A DNA stretch of 64,000 nucleotides, taken from contig JAQXJP010000015.1 in NCBI GenBank assembly GCA_029008875.1, forward strand, positions 1-64,000, in the 5' to 3' direction. The notes under the pieces were generated by a model. That model saw nothing but the letters and a program-made list of their open reading frames with translations. It ran no database searches and was not told where the DNA came from. Each line of letters begins with the position of its first letter. The first letter of the stretch is position 1. Both the position numbers and the translations under genes were made by a program. Source of the DNA: Lachnospiraceae bacterium. Lineage in GTDB: Bacteria; Bacillota; Clostridia; Lachnospirales; Lachnospiraceae. Shown in pieces: positions 8,185 through 17,500 of this stretch.

Positions 8185-9011
8185 TGGCAGAGAATATGCT
8201 GATTATGAAAAATGTCTCAAAAACCTTTAACCCCGGAACTGTGAACGAGAAAACCGCTTTATCAAATCTTAATTTAACTTTAAGAAAAGGGGATTTTGCC
8301 ACCATTGTGGGAAGCAACGGAGCGGGAAAATCCACCATGTTCAATGCCATTACCGGCGCCTTTTTTGTGGACAGGGGACTGATTTTGTTGGACGGGGAGG
8401 ATATTACCTACCAGAAGGAACATGTGCGCAGCAAGGTGATCGGTCATCTGTTTCAGGATCCGCTCAAGGGAACGGCGCCTCACATGACCATCGAGGAAAA
8501 TATGGCGCTTGCCTTTTTGCGCTCCTCCACATCACAGAATGCGTACTTCAGCCGGATCACGGGCAAGGATAAGGCGAAGTTTCGGGAGCAGCTGGCCCTT
8601 CTTGACATGGGGCTGGAGGACCGCATGAAGCAGCCGGTGGGACTTCTGTCCGGAGGCCAGCGGCAGGCACTTACGCTACTGATGGCGACCTTTGTCACAC
8701 CCAAGATTCTGCTGCTGGATGAACATACTGCGGCGCTGGATCCCGCCACTGCGGAGAAGGTGCTCACATTGACCAAGGAGATTGTGGAACAGCGCAACAT
8801 TACCTGTCTCATGGTTACCCATAACATGCATCAGGCGTTGGATTTGGGAAATCGCACCATTATGATGGATTCCGGAAATATTGTTTTGGATATTGCCGGG
8901 GAGGAAAGAAATGGAATGACGGTGGATGATCTGCTGAAGCAATTTGCTATCAATGCAGGGAAAGAATTGGACAATGACCGGATTCTATTATCCCAGGATG
9001 GAAAAAAATAA
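8184..9011 (+). CDS. ABC importer ATP-binding protein (TrpZ/COG1101 type)
   Basis: This 275-residue ATPase energises the importer. Walker A GSNGAGKST (residues 43-51), signature LLSGGQRQALTLLMA and Walker B ILLLDEHTAALDP are intact, followed by the H-loop VTHNMHQAL. The signature reads SGGQRQ, as in COG1101 ATPases that pair with COG2984 binding proteins and COG4120 permeases. Translation is coupled to the permease through a TAATG overlap. A strong terminator at 9038-9076 ends the operon. Confidence 0.93.
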   Translation: MAENMLIMKNVSKTFNPGTVNEKTALSNLNLTLRKGDFATIVGSNGAGKSTMFNAITGAFFVDRGLILLDGEDITYQKEHVRSKVIGHLFQDPLKGTAPHMTIEENMALAFLRSSTSQNAYFSRITGKDKAKFREQLALLDMGLEDRMKQPVGLLSGGQRQALTLLMATFVTPKILLLDEHTAALDPATAEKVLTLTKEIVEQRNITCLMVTHNMHQALDLGNRTIMMDSGNIVLDIAGEERNGMTVDDLLKQFAINAGKELDNDRILLSQDGKK

Positions 9012-9037
9012 TACGTTCCATAACAAATAATTATAAT

Positions 9038-9076
9038 AAAAAGGGTGGGATATACTTGATATCTTGCCCTTTTTTC
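9038..9076 (+). terminator. Terminator after the TrpXYZ-like operon (possibly bidirectional)
   Basis: A long stem, AAAAAGGGTGGGATAT with ATATCTTGCCCTTTTTT (three G-U pairs), encloses the loop ACTTG and lies 26 bp after the ATPase stop codon. A-rich and T-rich flanks would allow termination from either side. Confidence 0.85.
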
Positions 9077-9161
9077 TGTATTATTTAAAAAGTGTATTCT
9101 TATTGGATTATAACCATGAGGAATATCGTACAAGGGATTAGAACATATTAGGAGGAAAGAG

Positions 9162-10052
9162 ATGTATCCAATCGTTCGAAGAGAAAAATTGCAGGATAAC
9201 ATCATTTTGATGGATATCAAGGCACCGCGCGTAGCAAAAGAATGCTTGCCGGGACAGTTTATCATCGCCAAGACGGATGAGTACGGGGAGCGTATTCCAC
9301 TCACCATCTGCGATTATGACAGAGAGAAGGAGACCGTCACCATCGTTGTTCAGACCATCGGAGCCGGAACAGAGAGAATGATGGCGTTGCAGGAGGGGGA
9401 TTCCCTGATGGATTTTGTCGGACCTTTGGGATGTCCTTCGGAGATTTGCCTTGAGGAAAACCTTGAGGAGACCAGGAAAAAGAAAATTGTATTTATCGGT
9501 GGAGGTCTTGGAACCGCACCGGTATATCCGCAGGTAAAATGGCTGCATGAGCACGGCATTGACGCGGATGTCATCATCGGATACCGCAATAAGGATCTTC
9601 TGTTCTATGAGGATGAGATGAGATCCGTTGCCGGCAATCTGTACGTTACCACGGATGACGGTTCCTACGGATTCCACGGAAACGGATGCCAGCAGCTGCA
9701 GGCACTTGTGAATGAGGGTAAGAAATACGATCTCTGTGTGTCCATCGGACCCATGATCATGATGAAGTTTGTCTGCCTGCTCACCAGAGAACTTCAGATT
9801 CCCACCGTTGTCTCCATGAACCCGATTATGGTGGACGGAACCGGAATGTGCGGCGCATGCCGACTGATGGTGGATGGTAAGGTGAAGTTTGCCTGTGTTG
9901 ACGGTCCGGAGTTTGACGGTCATCTGGTTGATTTCGATCAGGCCATGAAGAGAATGCAACAATACAAGACGGAAGAAGGAAGAGCGAAACTTGCTTATGA
10001 AGAAGGCGACACCCACCACGGTGGCTGTGGTCATTGCGGAGGTGACAAATAA
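9162..10052 (+). CDS. nfnA: Ferredoxin:NADP+ oxidoreductase, small (FNR-like, 2Fe-2S) subunit NfnA/SudB
   Basis: This 296-residue flavoprotein is the small subunit of the electron-bifurcating NADH-dependent ferredoxin:NADP+ oxidoreductase. The FAD domain has RIPLTICDYD (about residue 45), the nucleotide domain has GGGLGTAPVYPQ (about 112), and the 2Fe-2S cluster is bound by the GTGMCGACRLMVDGKVKFAC region. The tail HHGGCGHCGG adds two Cys that could bind metal. The stop codon overlaps the start of the large subunit gene (TAATG). The complex balances NADH, NADPH and reduced ferredoxin in anaerobes. A related alternative is sulfide dehydrogenase SudB, which has the same architecture. Confidence 0.88.
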   Translation: MYPIVRREKLQDNIILMDIKAPRVAKECLPGQFIIAKTDEYGERIPLTICDYDREKETVTIVVQTIGAGTERMMALQEGDSLMDFVGPLGCPSEICLEENLEETRKKKIVFIGGGLGTAPVYPQVKWLHEHGIDADVIIGYRNKDLLFYEDEMRSVAGNLYVTTDDGSYGFHGNGCQQLQALVNEGKKYDLCVSIGPMIMMKFVCLLTRELQIPTVVSMNPIMVDGTGMCGACRLMVDGKVKFACVDGPEFDGHLVDFDQAMKRMQQYKTEEGRAKLAYEEGDTHHGGCGHCGGDK

Positions 10053-11437
10053 TGGACGGATTAGTACGTGTACCGGTGCGTGAGCAGGAGCCGAAGGTTC
10101 GTGCCACAAACTTTGAGGAAGTATGTTACGGATATAACGAGGAAGAGGCAGTAGCGGAGGCATCTCGCTGCCTGAATTGTAAAAATGCACAATGTATGAA
10201 GGGGTGTCCGGTTTCCATCAACATTCCGGCATTTATTGCTCAGGTGAAGGAGCGCAATTTTGAGGAGGCATATCAGATTATCTCCGAATCCTCAGCGCTT
10301 CCGGCAGTGTGTGGACGTGTATGCCCCCAGGAGAGTCAGTGCGAAGGAAAGTGTATTCGCGGAATCAAGGGTGATCCCGTCGCAATCGGCAAGTTGGAGC
10401 GTTTTGTGGCGGATTGGGCGAGAGAGCACAATATTAAGCCCAAAAAAGCGAAGGAGAGCAATGGACGCAAGGTGGCTGTAATCGGTTCCGGTCCTGCAGG
10501 ACTTACCTGTGCCGGAGACTTGGCAAAACTCGGCTACGATGTGACCATTTTTGAGGCGCTTCACATGGCCGGAGGCGTATTGTCCTACGGTATTCCGGAG
10601 TTCCGTCTCCCGAAGGATAAGGTGGTTGCCGCTGAGGTGGAGAATGTGAAAGCCCTCGGCGTTAAGATTGAGACCAATGTGGTCATCGGAAAGTCGGTGA
10701 AGATCGATGAACTGATGGCGGAGGAAGGCTTTGAGGCAGTGTTTATCGGATCCGGCGCGGGTCTTCCGAGATTTATGGGAATCCCGGGAGAACAGGCGAA
10801 CGGCGTGTTTTCCGCCAACGAGTTCCTCACCAGAAACAACCTGATGAAGGCATTCCAGGAAGGCTATGAGACCCCAATCTCAAGAGGTAAAAAAGTAGTC
10901 GTTGTGGGTGGCGGAAATGTTGCCATGGATGCAGCCAGAACCGCACTTCGTCTGGGGGCAGAGGTTCATATCGTATACCGCCGCGGCGAGGAAGAACTTC
11001 CTGCGAGAAAGGAAGAAGTTCATCACGCAAAAGAAGAGGGAATCATCTTTGATTTGCTTCAGAATCCTACCGAGATTCTTGTGGATGAGAACGGATGGGT
11101 AAAGGGAATCCGCATCATCAAGATGGAACTGGGAGAGCCGGATGAATCCGGACGCAGAAGCCCAGTGGAAATCCCCGGCTCCGAGTACGATATCGAGTGT
11201 GATACCGTTATCATGTCCCTGGGAACCTCTCCGAACCCGCTGATTTCTTCCACCACCGAAGGGTTGGAAGTAAACCGCAGAAAGTGCATCGTGGCGGACG
11301 AGACAAATGGTCAGACTTCAAAGTGTGCAGTATTTGCCGGCGGAGATGCAGTTACCGGTGCAGCAACCGTAATCCTTGCCATGGGAGCAGGAAAAGCCGC
11401 TGCAAAGGGTATCGACGAGTACCTTTCCAACAAATAA
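10052..11437 (+). CDS. nfnB: Ferredoxin:NADP+ oxidoreductase, large subunit NfnB (GltA/SudA type)
   Basis: This 461-residue protein has the NfnB/GltA architecture. An N-terminal double 4Fe-4S domain has Cys clusters CLNCKNAQCMKGCP (about residue 40) and CGRVCPQESQCEGKC (about 88). The FAD-binding motif GSGPAGLTCAGDLAKLGYDV is near 148 and the NADPH motif VVGGGNVAMDAART near 290, with the Arg-rich VYRRGEEELPAR loop. It may have been named glutamate synthase small subunit or GltA, but the adjacent FNR-like subunit and the absence of a large glutamate synthase gene favour Nfn. Translation is coupled to nfnA. A terminator follows within 25 bp. Confidence 0.9.
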   Translation: MDGLVRVPVREQEPKVRATNFEEVCYGYNEEEAVAEASRCLNCKNAQCMKGCPVSINIPAFIAQVKERNFEEAYQIISESSALPAVCGRVCPQESQCEGKCIRGIKGDPVAIGKLERFVADWAREHNIKPKKAKESNGRKVAVIGSGPAGLTCAGDLAKLGYDVTIFEALHMAGGVLSYGIPEFRLPKDKVVAAEVENVKALGVKIETNVVIGKSVKIDELMAEEGFEAVFIGSGAGLPRFMGIPGEQANGVFSANEFLTRNNLMKAFQEGYETPISRGKKVVVVGGGNVAMDAARTALRLGAEVHIVYRRGEEELPARKEEVHHAKEEGIIFDLLQNPTEILVDENGWVKGIRIIKMELGEPDESGRRSPVEIPGSEYDIECDTVIMSLGTSPNPLISSTTEGLEVNRRKCIVADETNGQTSKCAVFAGGDAVTGAATVILAMGAGKAAAKGIDEYLSNK

Positions 11438-11460
11438 TTATACCTAAATTATATTTCTCA

Positions 11461-11488
11461 AAAGAGGCTGCTTGCAGCCTCTTTTTTG
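11461..11488 (+). terminator. Rho-independent terminator after nfnB
   Basis: GAGGCTGC (11465-11472) pairs with GCAGCCTC (11475-11482), flanked by AAAA and TTTTTT. It is a clear terminator for nfnAB and ends only a few bases before the long inverted repeat. Confidence 0.9.
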
Positions 11489-11490
11489 CG

Positions 11491-12078
11491 TGGGGACGTT
11501 CCTTCTGTCACGGCCATCGCCCTTTGGCTCGGGGCTGTCCCTCTGCCTCCAAGATACTCCAACCGGCACCGTTTCGTCCCCCCCCACAGATATCCCGCAT
11601 GACCTGTTTGTACAATCTTGTTTTCTAGCGGCTTGTCTGTGTTTCTTTTTATTTTTACAGTACGCCAAAACGTGGACACCACAGCGTATTTGTTTGTCAG
11701 GGACGGAGTATTTCTGCAGAATGCTTACTGGCTCTTGACGTACCCGGACGCTGATACCACCGCGGCGAGGACCTGTTTGACCGAAGGGAGTTCCACAGCC
11801 GCGGTTATTTTCATAAAAGAAGTGGACGGGTACGTCTTAGAGCCAGTTAGTGTTCGAAGCCTTACTCCGCCCTTGACAAACAAAGGCGTTGCGGTGTTCA
11901 CGAGTTGTCGTACAGCAAATTAGAAACACAGACTGCGCCTAGAAAACTACGATCTCCAAAGTGGTCACGCGGGATATGTGTGGGGGGACGAAGTGGTGCC
12001 GGTTGGAGTTCTCCAGTGATAGAGAGGGACAGCCCCGAGCCAAAGGGCGATGGCCGTGACAAATGGAACGTCCCTACT
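11491..12078. repeat. 588-bp imperfect inverted repeat (giant hairpin; MITE-like or structured RNA)
   Basis: The left arm (11491 to about 11748) and right arm (about 11828 to 12078) are reverse complements over roughly 250 bp each, with mismatches and small gaps. The outermost ~54 bp are almost identical (about 50 matches), beginning GTGGGGACGTTCC on the left and ending GGAACGTCCCTAC on the right. Further matching blocks include GGCTCGGGGCTGTCCCTCT, TCCAACCGGCACC, GTTTTCTAG, GTCTGTGTTTCT, TTTGTTTGTCA and GACGTACCCG with their complements. The middle (11749-11827) holds a smaller hairpin, ACCGCGGC (11760-11767) with GCCGCGGT (11799-11806). No credible protein is encoded. Together with the terminator at 11461 it fills the 683-bp gap between nfnB and the ATPase gene. 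No clear target-site duplication is seen. The origin is most likely a non-autonomous foldback element; no transposase is in the window. Confidence 0.9.
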
Positions 12079-12120
12079 AAAATGCAGGAAAGCGGGCATA
12101 CTATTCCGAGAGGTGAAAAT

Positions 12121-14514
12121 ATGATCGGAATATATATGGATGAAGAGATTGATGTGGAGCGCGGCCTGTCGAAGGAGCAGGTGAGCGAGCGGATTCTGGC
12201 AAACAGGGAGAATGTTTCGGTGAAATCTGCGACGAAATCCCGTCGGGAGATTGTCAAGGAGAGCGTCTTCACCTATTTCAATTTTCTGTTTTTCCTCTTG
12301 GCGGTTCTTCTGGCCATGGTGGGAGCGTGGAGCGATATGCTGTTTTTGTTCGTGATCGTGGCCAACACACTGATTGGAATGATTCAGAAACTTCATGCGA
12401 AAAAGGTGTTGGATGGGCTGGCAGATCAGGCAATCCAGAATGTAACAGTGGTTCGGAACGGCAGGAAGGAAACGGTGCCGGCAGACAAGCTGGTGCTGGA
12501 CGACGTTGTCTGGTTTTGCCCCGGTGATCAGATTGTGGCAGATGCGCTCGTGGTGGAGAAATCGGCGTTGGTCAATGAGGCGTTAATCACCGGGGAGGCG
12601 GATGAGATAAAAAAGACTGCGGGGGATATGCTTCTGTCAGGAAGCTTTGTGGTGTCCGGCGAGGTGAAAGCGGTCCTGGTGGCAGTGGGAGAGGAGTCCT
12701 ACCTGTCCGGCCTGACTATGAAGGCCACGATGAGCAAGGAAGAGGAACTGTCCGAGATGATTCGATCCCTGGATAATCTGATACTGGTGATTGGAATTAT
12801 TCTCGTACCCATCGGGATTGCCTTGTTTGTGCAGTCCTATCGCTTTAACGGACAATCCCTTTTTGACAGTGTTACCGGAATGGTGGCGGCAGTGATTGGG
12901 ATGATCCCGGAGGGACTGTATCTGTTGTCCAGTGTTGCCATGGCCATGGGAACCATGCGATTGGCCAAGAAAAACGTGTTGGTGCACGATATGCGGTGCA
13001 TCGAGACTTTGGCAAGGGCGGATGTACTGTGCGTGGATAAGACGGGGACCATCACAGAGCCGGGAATGATGGTGTATCGAATCTTGATACCGGATTGTTT
13101 GCCACGGCAATGCGCGCGGGAGGAGGTGGAAAAAAGACTTGTCTGCCTGGTGAAGAGCATGGATGCGGACAACGTTACCATGGAGGCGATTCGGGAGTAT
13201 TACAGAGAATGGGATAAGGAATACGAGACCCGGGAGGTGATTGGATTCTCGTCAAAAAACAAATATTCTGCTGTGTTGTCGGATGGTTTCTACTATGTGT
13301 TGGGAGCGCCGGAAAAGATATGGGCGAACCATGACGATGAGATGGAGCAGGTGATTGAAAACTACTCCGCCAAAGGGTTTCGCGTTCTGGCCTTCGGGAT
13401 GTGTGAGTCCCTGGAGGAAGGGGAAAATCCGAAGGCCGAGCTTCTGGCATTTCTTATTCTGGCGAATCCCATCCGCGAAAATACAAGGGAAACTTTCGCC
13501 TATTTTGCGGATAACGGGGTGGAAATCAAGGTGATCTCCGGAGATTATCCACTGACCGTGTCAGCCATCGCGCAGGATGCGGGGATTGCGGGCGCACAAA
13601 AATATGTGGATGCCTCTACTCTCAATACTTGGGAGGATTATTTCTACGGGGTGGAGAAATACAATATCTTTGGACGTGTGACCCCGGAACAGAAGAAAAT
13701 ATTGGTGCAGGCACTGAAAGCACGGGGAAAAACCGTGGCTATGACAGGGGATGGGGTGAACGATGTGTTGGCGCTGAAAATTGCGGACTGCAGCATTGCC
13801 ATGGCTTCCGGCTCCGACGCAGCATCGACGGTTTCCCAGCTGGTGCTTATGGATTCGGACTTCTCCAAGATGCCTTCCGTTGTGGCGGAGGGCAGGAGAG
13901 CCGTAAACAATCTTCAGAAAACCGCGGCTTTGTATATCGCAAAAAACATCTTTTCCCTGCTTTTGGCGTTTTTTTCGGTTCTGCTCATGTGGGATTATCC
14001 TCTTGTGCCGTCCCAGGTCACTCTGATATCGGCTTTCACCATAGGTATCCCGTCGGTGATGCTGACGCTGGAGCAGAATCAGAAACCAATCCGGGGACAT
14101 TTTCTGGCGAATGTGCTGCTTCGGGCCTTCCCGGCGGGGGTCACAAGCTTTGTCACTGTGGCGGGGCTTGTGACTTTTTCCAGGGAATTTCAAGTGGATT
14201 TGGAGTGCCTGTCAACCTCCTGCACCATACTGGTTACGGCAGTGGGATTTTTGATTCTGTACCAGATTGCAAAACCTTTGAAAAAGCAACATATCATGAT
14301 GTTTGTGGGGTTGCTTTTCGGATGGCTGTTTTGCATGACGAAGGTTGGGGAATTCTTTTCCATCACGGCGATTTCAAAACAATGTGCGATGCTCACGGTA
14401 TTGTTTTTGCTGATTGCAGAACCGGTGCTCTATTATCTCACAAAAGTTGTGTCGAAATTATATAGCAAAATAACTTTATTTCGAGAAAAAGGAATGACAA
14501 AGGAGCCGAAATAG
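12121..14514 (+). CDS. Cation-transporting P-type ATPase, CtpE-like
   Basis: This 797-residue membrane pump has an actuator domain with a TGEAD motif (near 158), the helix-4 signature MIPEGL, the phosphorylation motif DKTGT (Asp306) and the hinge TGDGVND. About eight to ten membrane helices are present. The PEGL motif and overall size match the CtpE subgroup, for which calcium uptake has been described in Mycobacterium; the ion here is inferred. The start at 12121 is chosen because GAGAGGTG lies 5 nt upstream. The frame stays open upstream through the right arm of the inverted repeat, but that extension has no homologous look. The promoter was not found and may lie inside the repeat. Its last codons contain the promoter of the next operon. 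Confidence 0.9.
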   Translation: MIGIYMDEEIDVERGLSKEQVSERILANRENVSVKSATKSRREIVKESVFTYFNFLFFLLAVLLAMVGAWSDMLFLFVIVANTLIGMIQKLHAKKVLDGLADQAIQNVTVVRNGRKETVPADKLVLDDVVWFCPGDQIVADALVVEKSALVNEALITGEADEIKKTAGDMLLSGSFVVSGEVKAVLVAVGEESYLSGLTMKATMSKEEELSEMIRSLDNLILVIGIILVPIGIALFVQSYRFNGQSLFDSVTGMVAAVIGMIPEGLYLLSSVAMAMGTMRLAKKNVLVHDMRCIETLARADVLCVDKTGTITEPGMMVYRILIPDCLPRQCAREEVEKRLVCLVKSMDADNVTMEAIREYYREWDKEYETREVIGFSSKNKYSAVLSDGFYYVLGAPEKIWANHDDEMEQVIENYSAKGFRVLAFGMCESLEEGENPKAELLAFLILANPIRENTRETFAYFADNGVEIKVISGDYPLTVSAIAQDAGIAGAQKYVDASTLNTWEDYFYGVEKYNIFGRVTPEQKKILVQALKARGKTVAMTGDGVNDVLALKIADCSIAMASGSDAASTVSQLVLMDSDFSKMPSVVAEGRRAVNNLQKTAALYIAKNIFSLLLAFFSVLLMWDYPLVPSQVTLISAFTIGIPSVMLTLEQNQKPIRGHFLANVLLRAFPAGVTSFVTVAGLVTFSREFQVDLECLSTSCTILVTAVGFLILYQIAKPLKKQHIMMFVGLLFGWLFCMTKVGEFFSITAISKQCAMLTVLFLLIAEPVLYYLTKVVSKLYSKITLFREKGMTKEPK

Positions 14515-14522
14515 AGTATAAT
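14494..14522 (+). promoter_or_regulatory. Promoter of the four-gene DUF5717/DUF5716 operon
   Basis: ATGACA (14494-14499; five of six -35 bases) is followed after exactly 17 bp by a perfect TATAAT (14517-14522). The promoter overlaps the last codons of the ATPase gene and lies about 35 bp upstream of the next start codon, so the downstream operon can be transcribed independently. Confidence 0.65.
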
Positions 14523-14556
14523 TTGTTCTTAAGAATGACACAAAAGGGTGGTATCT

Positions 14557-17500
14557 GTGCGGAAACGAATCCGGCAATTGGCCAGAGGAAAATTCGATTA
14601 TGTGAAGCCAGAACTTACCTTTTCGCAAGAGAGTATTGAGCTTGAAGCGACAGAGAATTCCGAGCAATCCGGCAGTTTTACAATTACAGGTGACGGCCGC
14701 CATGGAATTCGCGGAGTGATATATTCCACCAACCCCAGGATGGAATGTCTTACTCCACAATTCGACGGTGAGGAGTGCGTGATTCGATACCGGTTTCATG
14801 GACGTGGACTTGCGGAAGGAGAAAGTCAGACAGGCGATTTTGTGATTGTATGCAACCAGAGGGAATACAGTCTTTCTTTTTGTGTCAACATTTCCAAGCA
14901 ATACATGGATTCCTCCATCGGACAGATTAAGACTCTGTACGATTTTTCCAATTTGGCGAAGGAGAGCTGGGAGGAGGCTTTCCAACTGTTCTACAACAAG
15001 AACTTTGTCAATATTATCAAGCCCAAAGAAGTAAAAGAGGCTATGATCTACCGCGGAATCGTATCCGCGAAGCCTTCCAACAACAATTTGGAAGAGTTTT
15101 TGGTGGGCATTCGCAAGAAAAATCCAATTAATTTCAAAATTGAACAGACGGAATTGTACTTTGAGGATGTGACGGAGTCTCGCAAGGAGGTTTTGGAGAT
15201 TCACAAGGACAATTGGGGGTATCTGGAGATCGATGTCACTTCCAGTGAGCCCTTTTTGTGTGTCTCAAAGGAGAAGATAACCACCGACGATTTCCTCGGG
15301 AGCACCTGTCTGTATGAGTTTTACATCGACGTGGAAAAACTCCATGCAGGGCGGAATTTTGCATCCCTGACATTCACGGGGGTGAAGCAATCTGTCACCG
15401 TAAGCATGGAGATCACCAACGGATTGATGGGGGAGCAGAAAAAAGCCTACCGTGCAGAAATCAACGAATGTAAGGCCGGAATCATGGAACTCTATCAGGC
15501 CTATCGCCTGAAGAAAATTGTGACGGGGGTCTGGGCCAACGAGACGATTCAGATTTTGGATCACCTGCAGCAGATGGTTCCGGAGGAACCTATGTATGTG
15601 CTGATGAAAGCCCAGGTTCTTATCATCAATCGACAGCGTCAGGAAGCGGAATGGATTTTGGATGATTTCAAACGGGAGTGGGTGGACCGCAAGGCTCCGG
15701 TATGGGGGTATTATCTGTATGTCATGACCCTGATGGAGCGGGAACCCAGCTATGTGGACCGCATGACGAAGGAAATCGAGTTGATTTTCCACGAGAATCC
15801 GGATTCGGTGTTGCTGTTCTGGGTCCTCACCTTTTTGCAGGAGGAGTACTACAACAACAACGCCCACAAGCTAAAAGCCATTGAGTACTGGGTGCTGAAG
15901 GGATGTTCCTCCCCATATCTGTATCTGGAGGCCTACTATCTGATCTGGCAGGATCCGTACCTGTTGACCAAGCTTGGAACCTTTGAGATTCGCATTCTCC
16001 GCTGGGCGGTTCACCACCACGCCATCACCAAGGATATTGCGGTTCAAATTTTCCAGATTGTGGAGACCACCAAAGGGTTTGACCCGGTGCTTTACGAGTT
16101 GCTGTGTGCTGCCTACGAGGTGGATCAGAAGCCTGCCAACATCGGCATGATCTGCAGCTATCTCATAAAGGGACAACAGTACGGAAGAGAATTTCACGAC
16201 TGGTATGTGAAGGGAATCGAACTGGAGCTTCGCATTACCGGATTGTATGAGGCATATCTGCTCTCCATGGATGAGCGGGAGATATTTGAGGTGCCCAAGA
16301 TCATCCAGATGTATTTCCAGTACGAGACTGCGCTTCCCTATCGCAAGATGGCTGTATTGTACAACAACATTATCGCGGGGAAGGAGTCCAATCCGGAGGT
16401 CTACAACAAGTACCGCCGGGTGATGGGCAGATTCGCCATGGAGCAGGTGGAGCAACAGCACATGGACGACAATCTGGCAGTTGTGTACCGGGATATGCTG
16501 GAACTGGGCATGGTGAATGAGGACATTGCCCATTCACTAACCAGGATATTGTTCACCCACAAACTGATGATCACCGGGGGCCGGATGGTTCGCGCCATCG
16601 TGTACCAGCATCAATTGAAGGATCCCCAGATTGTTCCGATTACCGACAACGTGGCCTATTTCCAGCTGTACACCAAAGAGTATGCGGTGGTGTTTGAGGA
16701 TGAGAAGGGCAGACGCTATGTAGGTAATGTGGACTATCAGATCGACCAGCTGATGGATCCCAACCCCTATCTGGGAAAATGCATGGAGCTTGCGCCGGAG
16801 GAACTGCCTTATATACTCGCCTACTTTGATACCCGCAAGAATTATCTCACATTCACCCAGGAGGACCGCAAGTACTTCGGAAGGGTATTGTTCGCCAAGG
16901 AATTGAGCGTGCAATACCAGGCGGAGATTATCCCGGAGATTATCCGTTTTTACCAGACATGTGAATATGACGGCGTGATTAAGGAATACCTGGAGCAGAC
17001 GGATTTCGATGAGATGCCCACCATGGTGCGCAGATACATGATGGAGCTTTTGGTGGAAAATCATCTATTTGATAAGGCTTATGACATGCTCATGAGATAC
17101 GGAATCGATCAGATCGGCTCCGCCGGCAAGGTGGCTCTGTCCAGTTACCTGATCAAGAAGTACTCCGCGGAGGAGGACGAATTCTTAGTTTCCTTGGTGG
17201 AACAGGGATTTCTGGCAAACAAGTACAATGATGATATGCTGTCGTACCTGTGCCGCTATTATAACGGCCCTACGGACACCATGCTGGCTGTCTGGAAGGC
17301 TTCCTCGGTGTTTGAACTGGCCACCTTTGAGTTGGAGGAGCGCCTGCTGGTTCAGATGCTGTACTCGGAAAAACTGAGGTCGGAGACTCCGGAAATTTTC
17401 AAGAGCTACTATGAGAACGGCGGAAGGGAACTGGTGGTACTGGCTTACCTGTCCTACCGCGGACATGAATTTTTCCGCAATGAGGTATCCTGTGAGGAAT

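Noticed and set aside
11618-11923. A reading frame of about 100 codons inside the inverted repeat.
   Set aside because: It spans the loop of the palindrome, has no ribosome binding site and no protein-like composition; its codons are constrained by the repeat.
11905-12120. In-frame upstream extension of the P-type ATPase into the right arm of the inverted repeat (about 72 extra residues).
   Set aside because: The extension encodes low-quality sequence inside a non-coding repeat, while the ATG at 12121 has a good ribosome binding site and fits the family N-terminus.
14533-14545. A 13-mer GAATGACACAAAA shared by the leader of the 1180-aa protein gene and the region upstream of flgB (35571-35583).
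   Set aside because: Shared 13-mers are expected by chance in a 64-kb window (some tens of pairs), and no further similarity flanks them.
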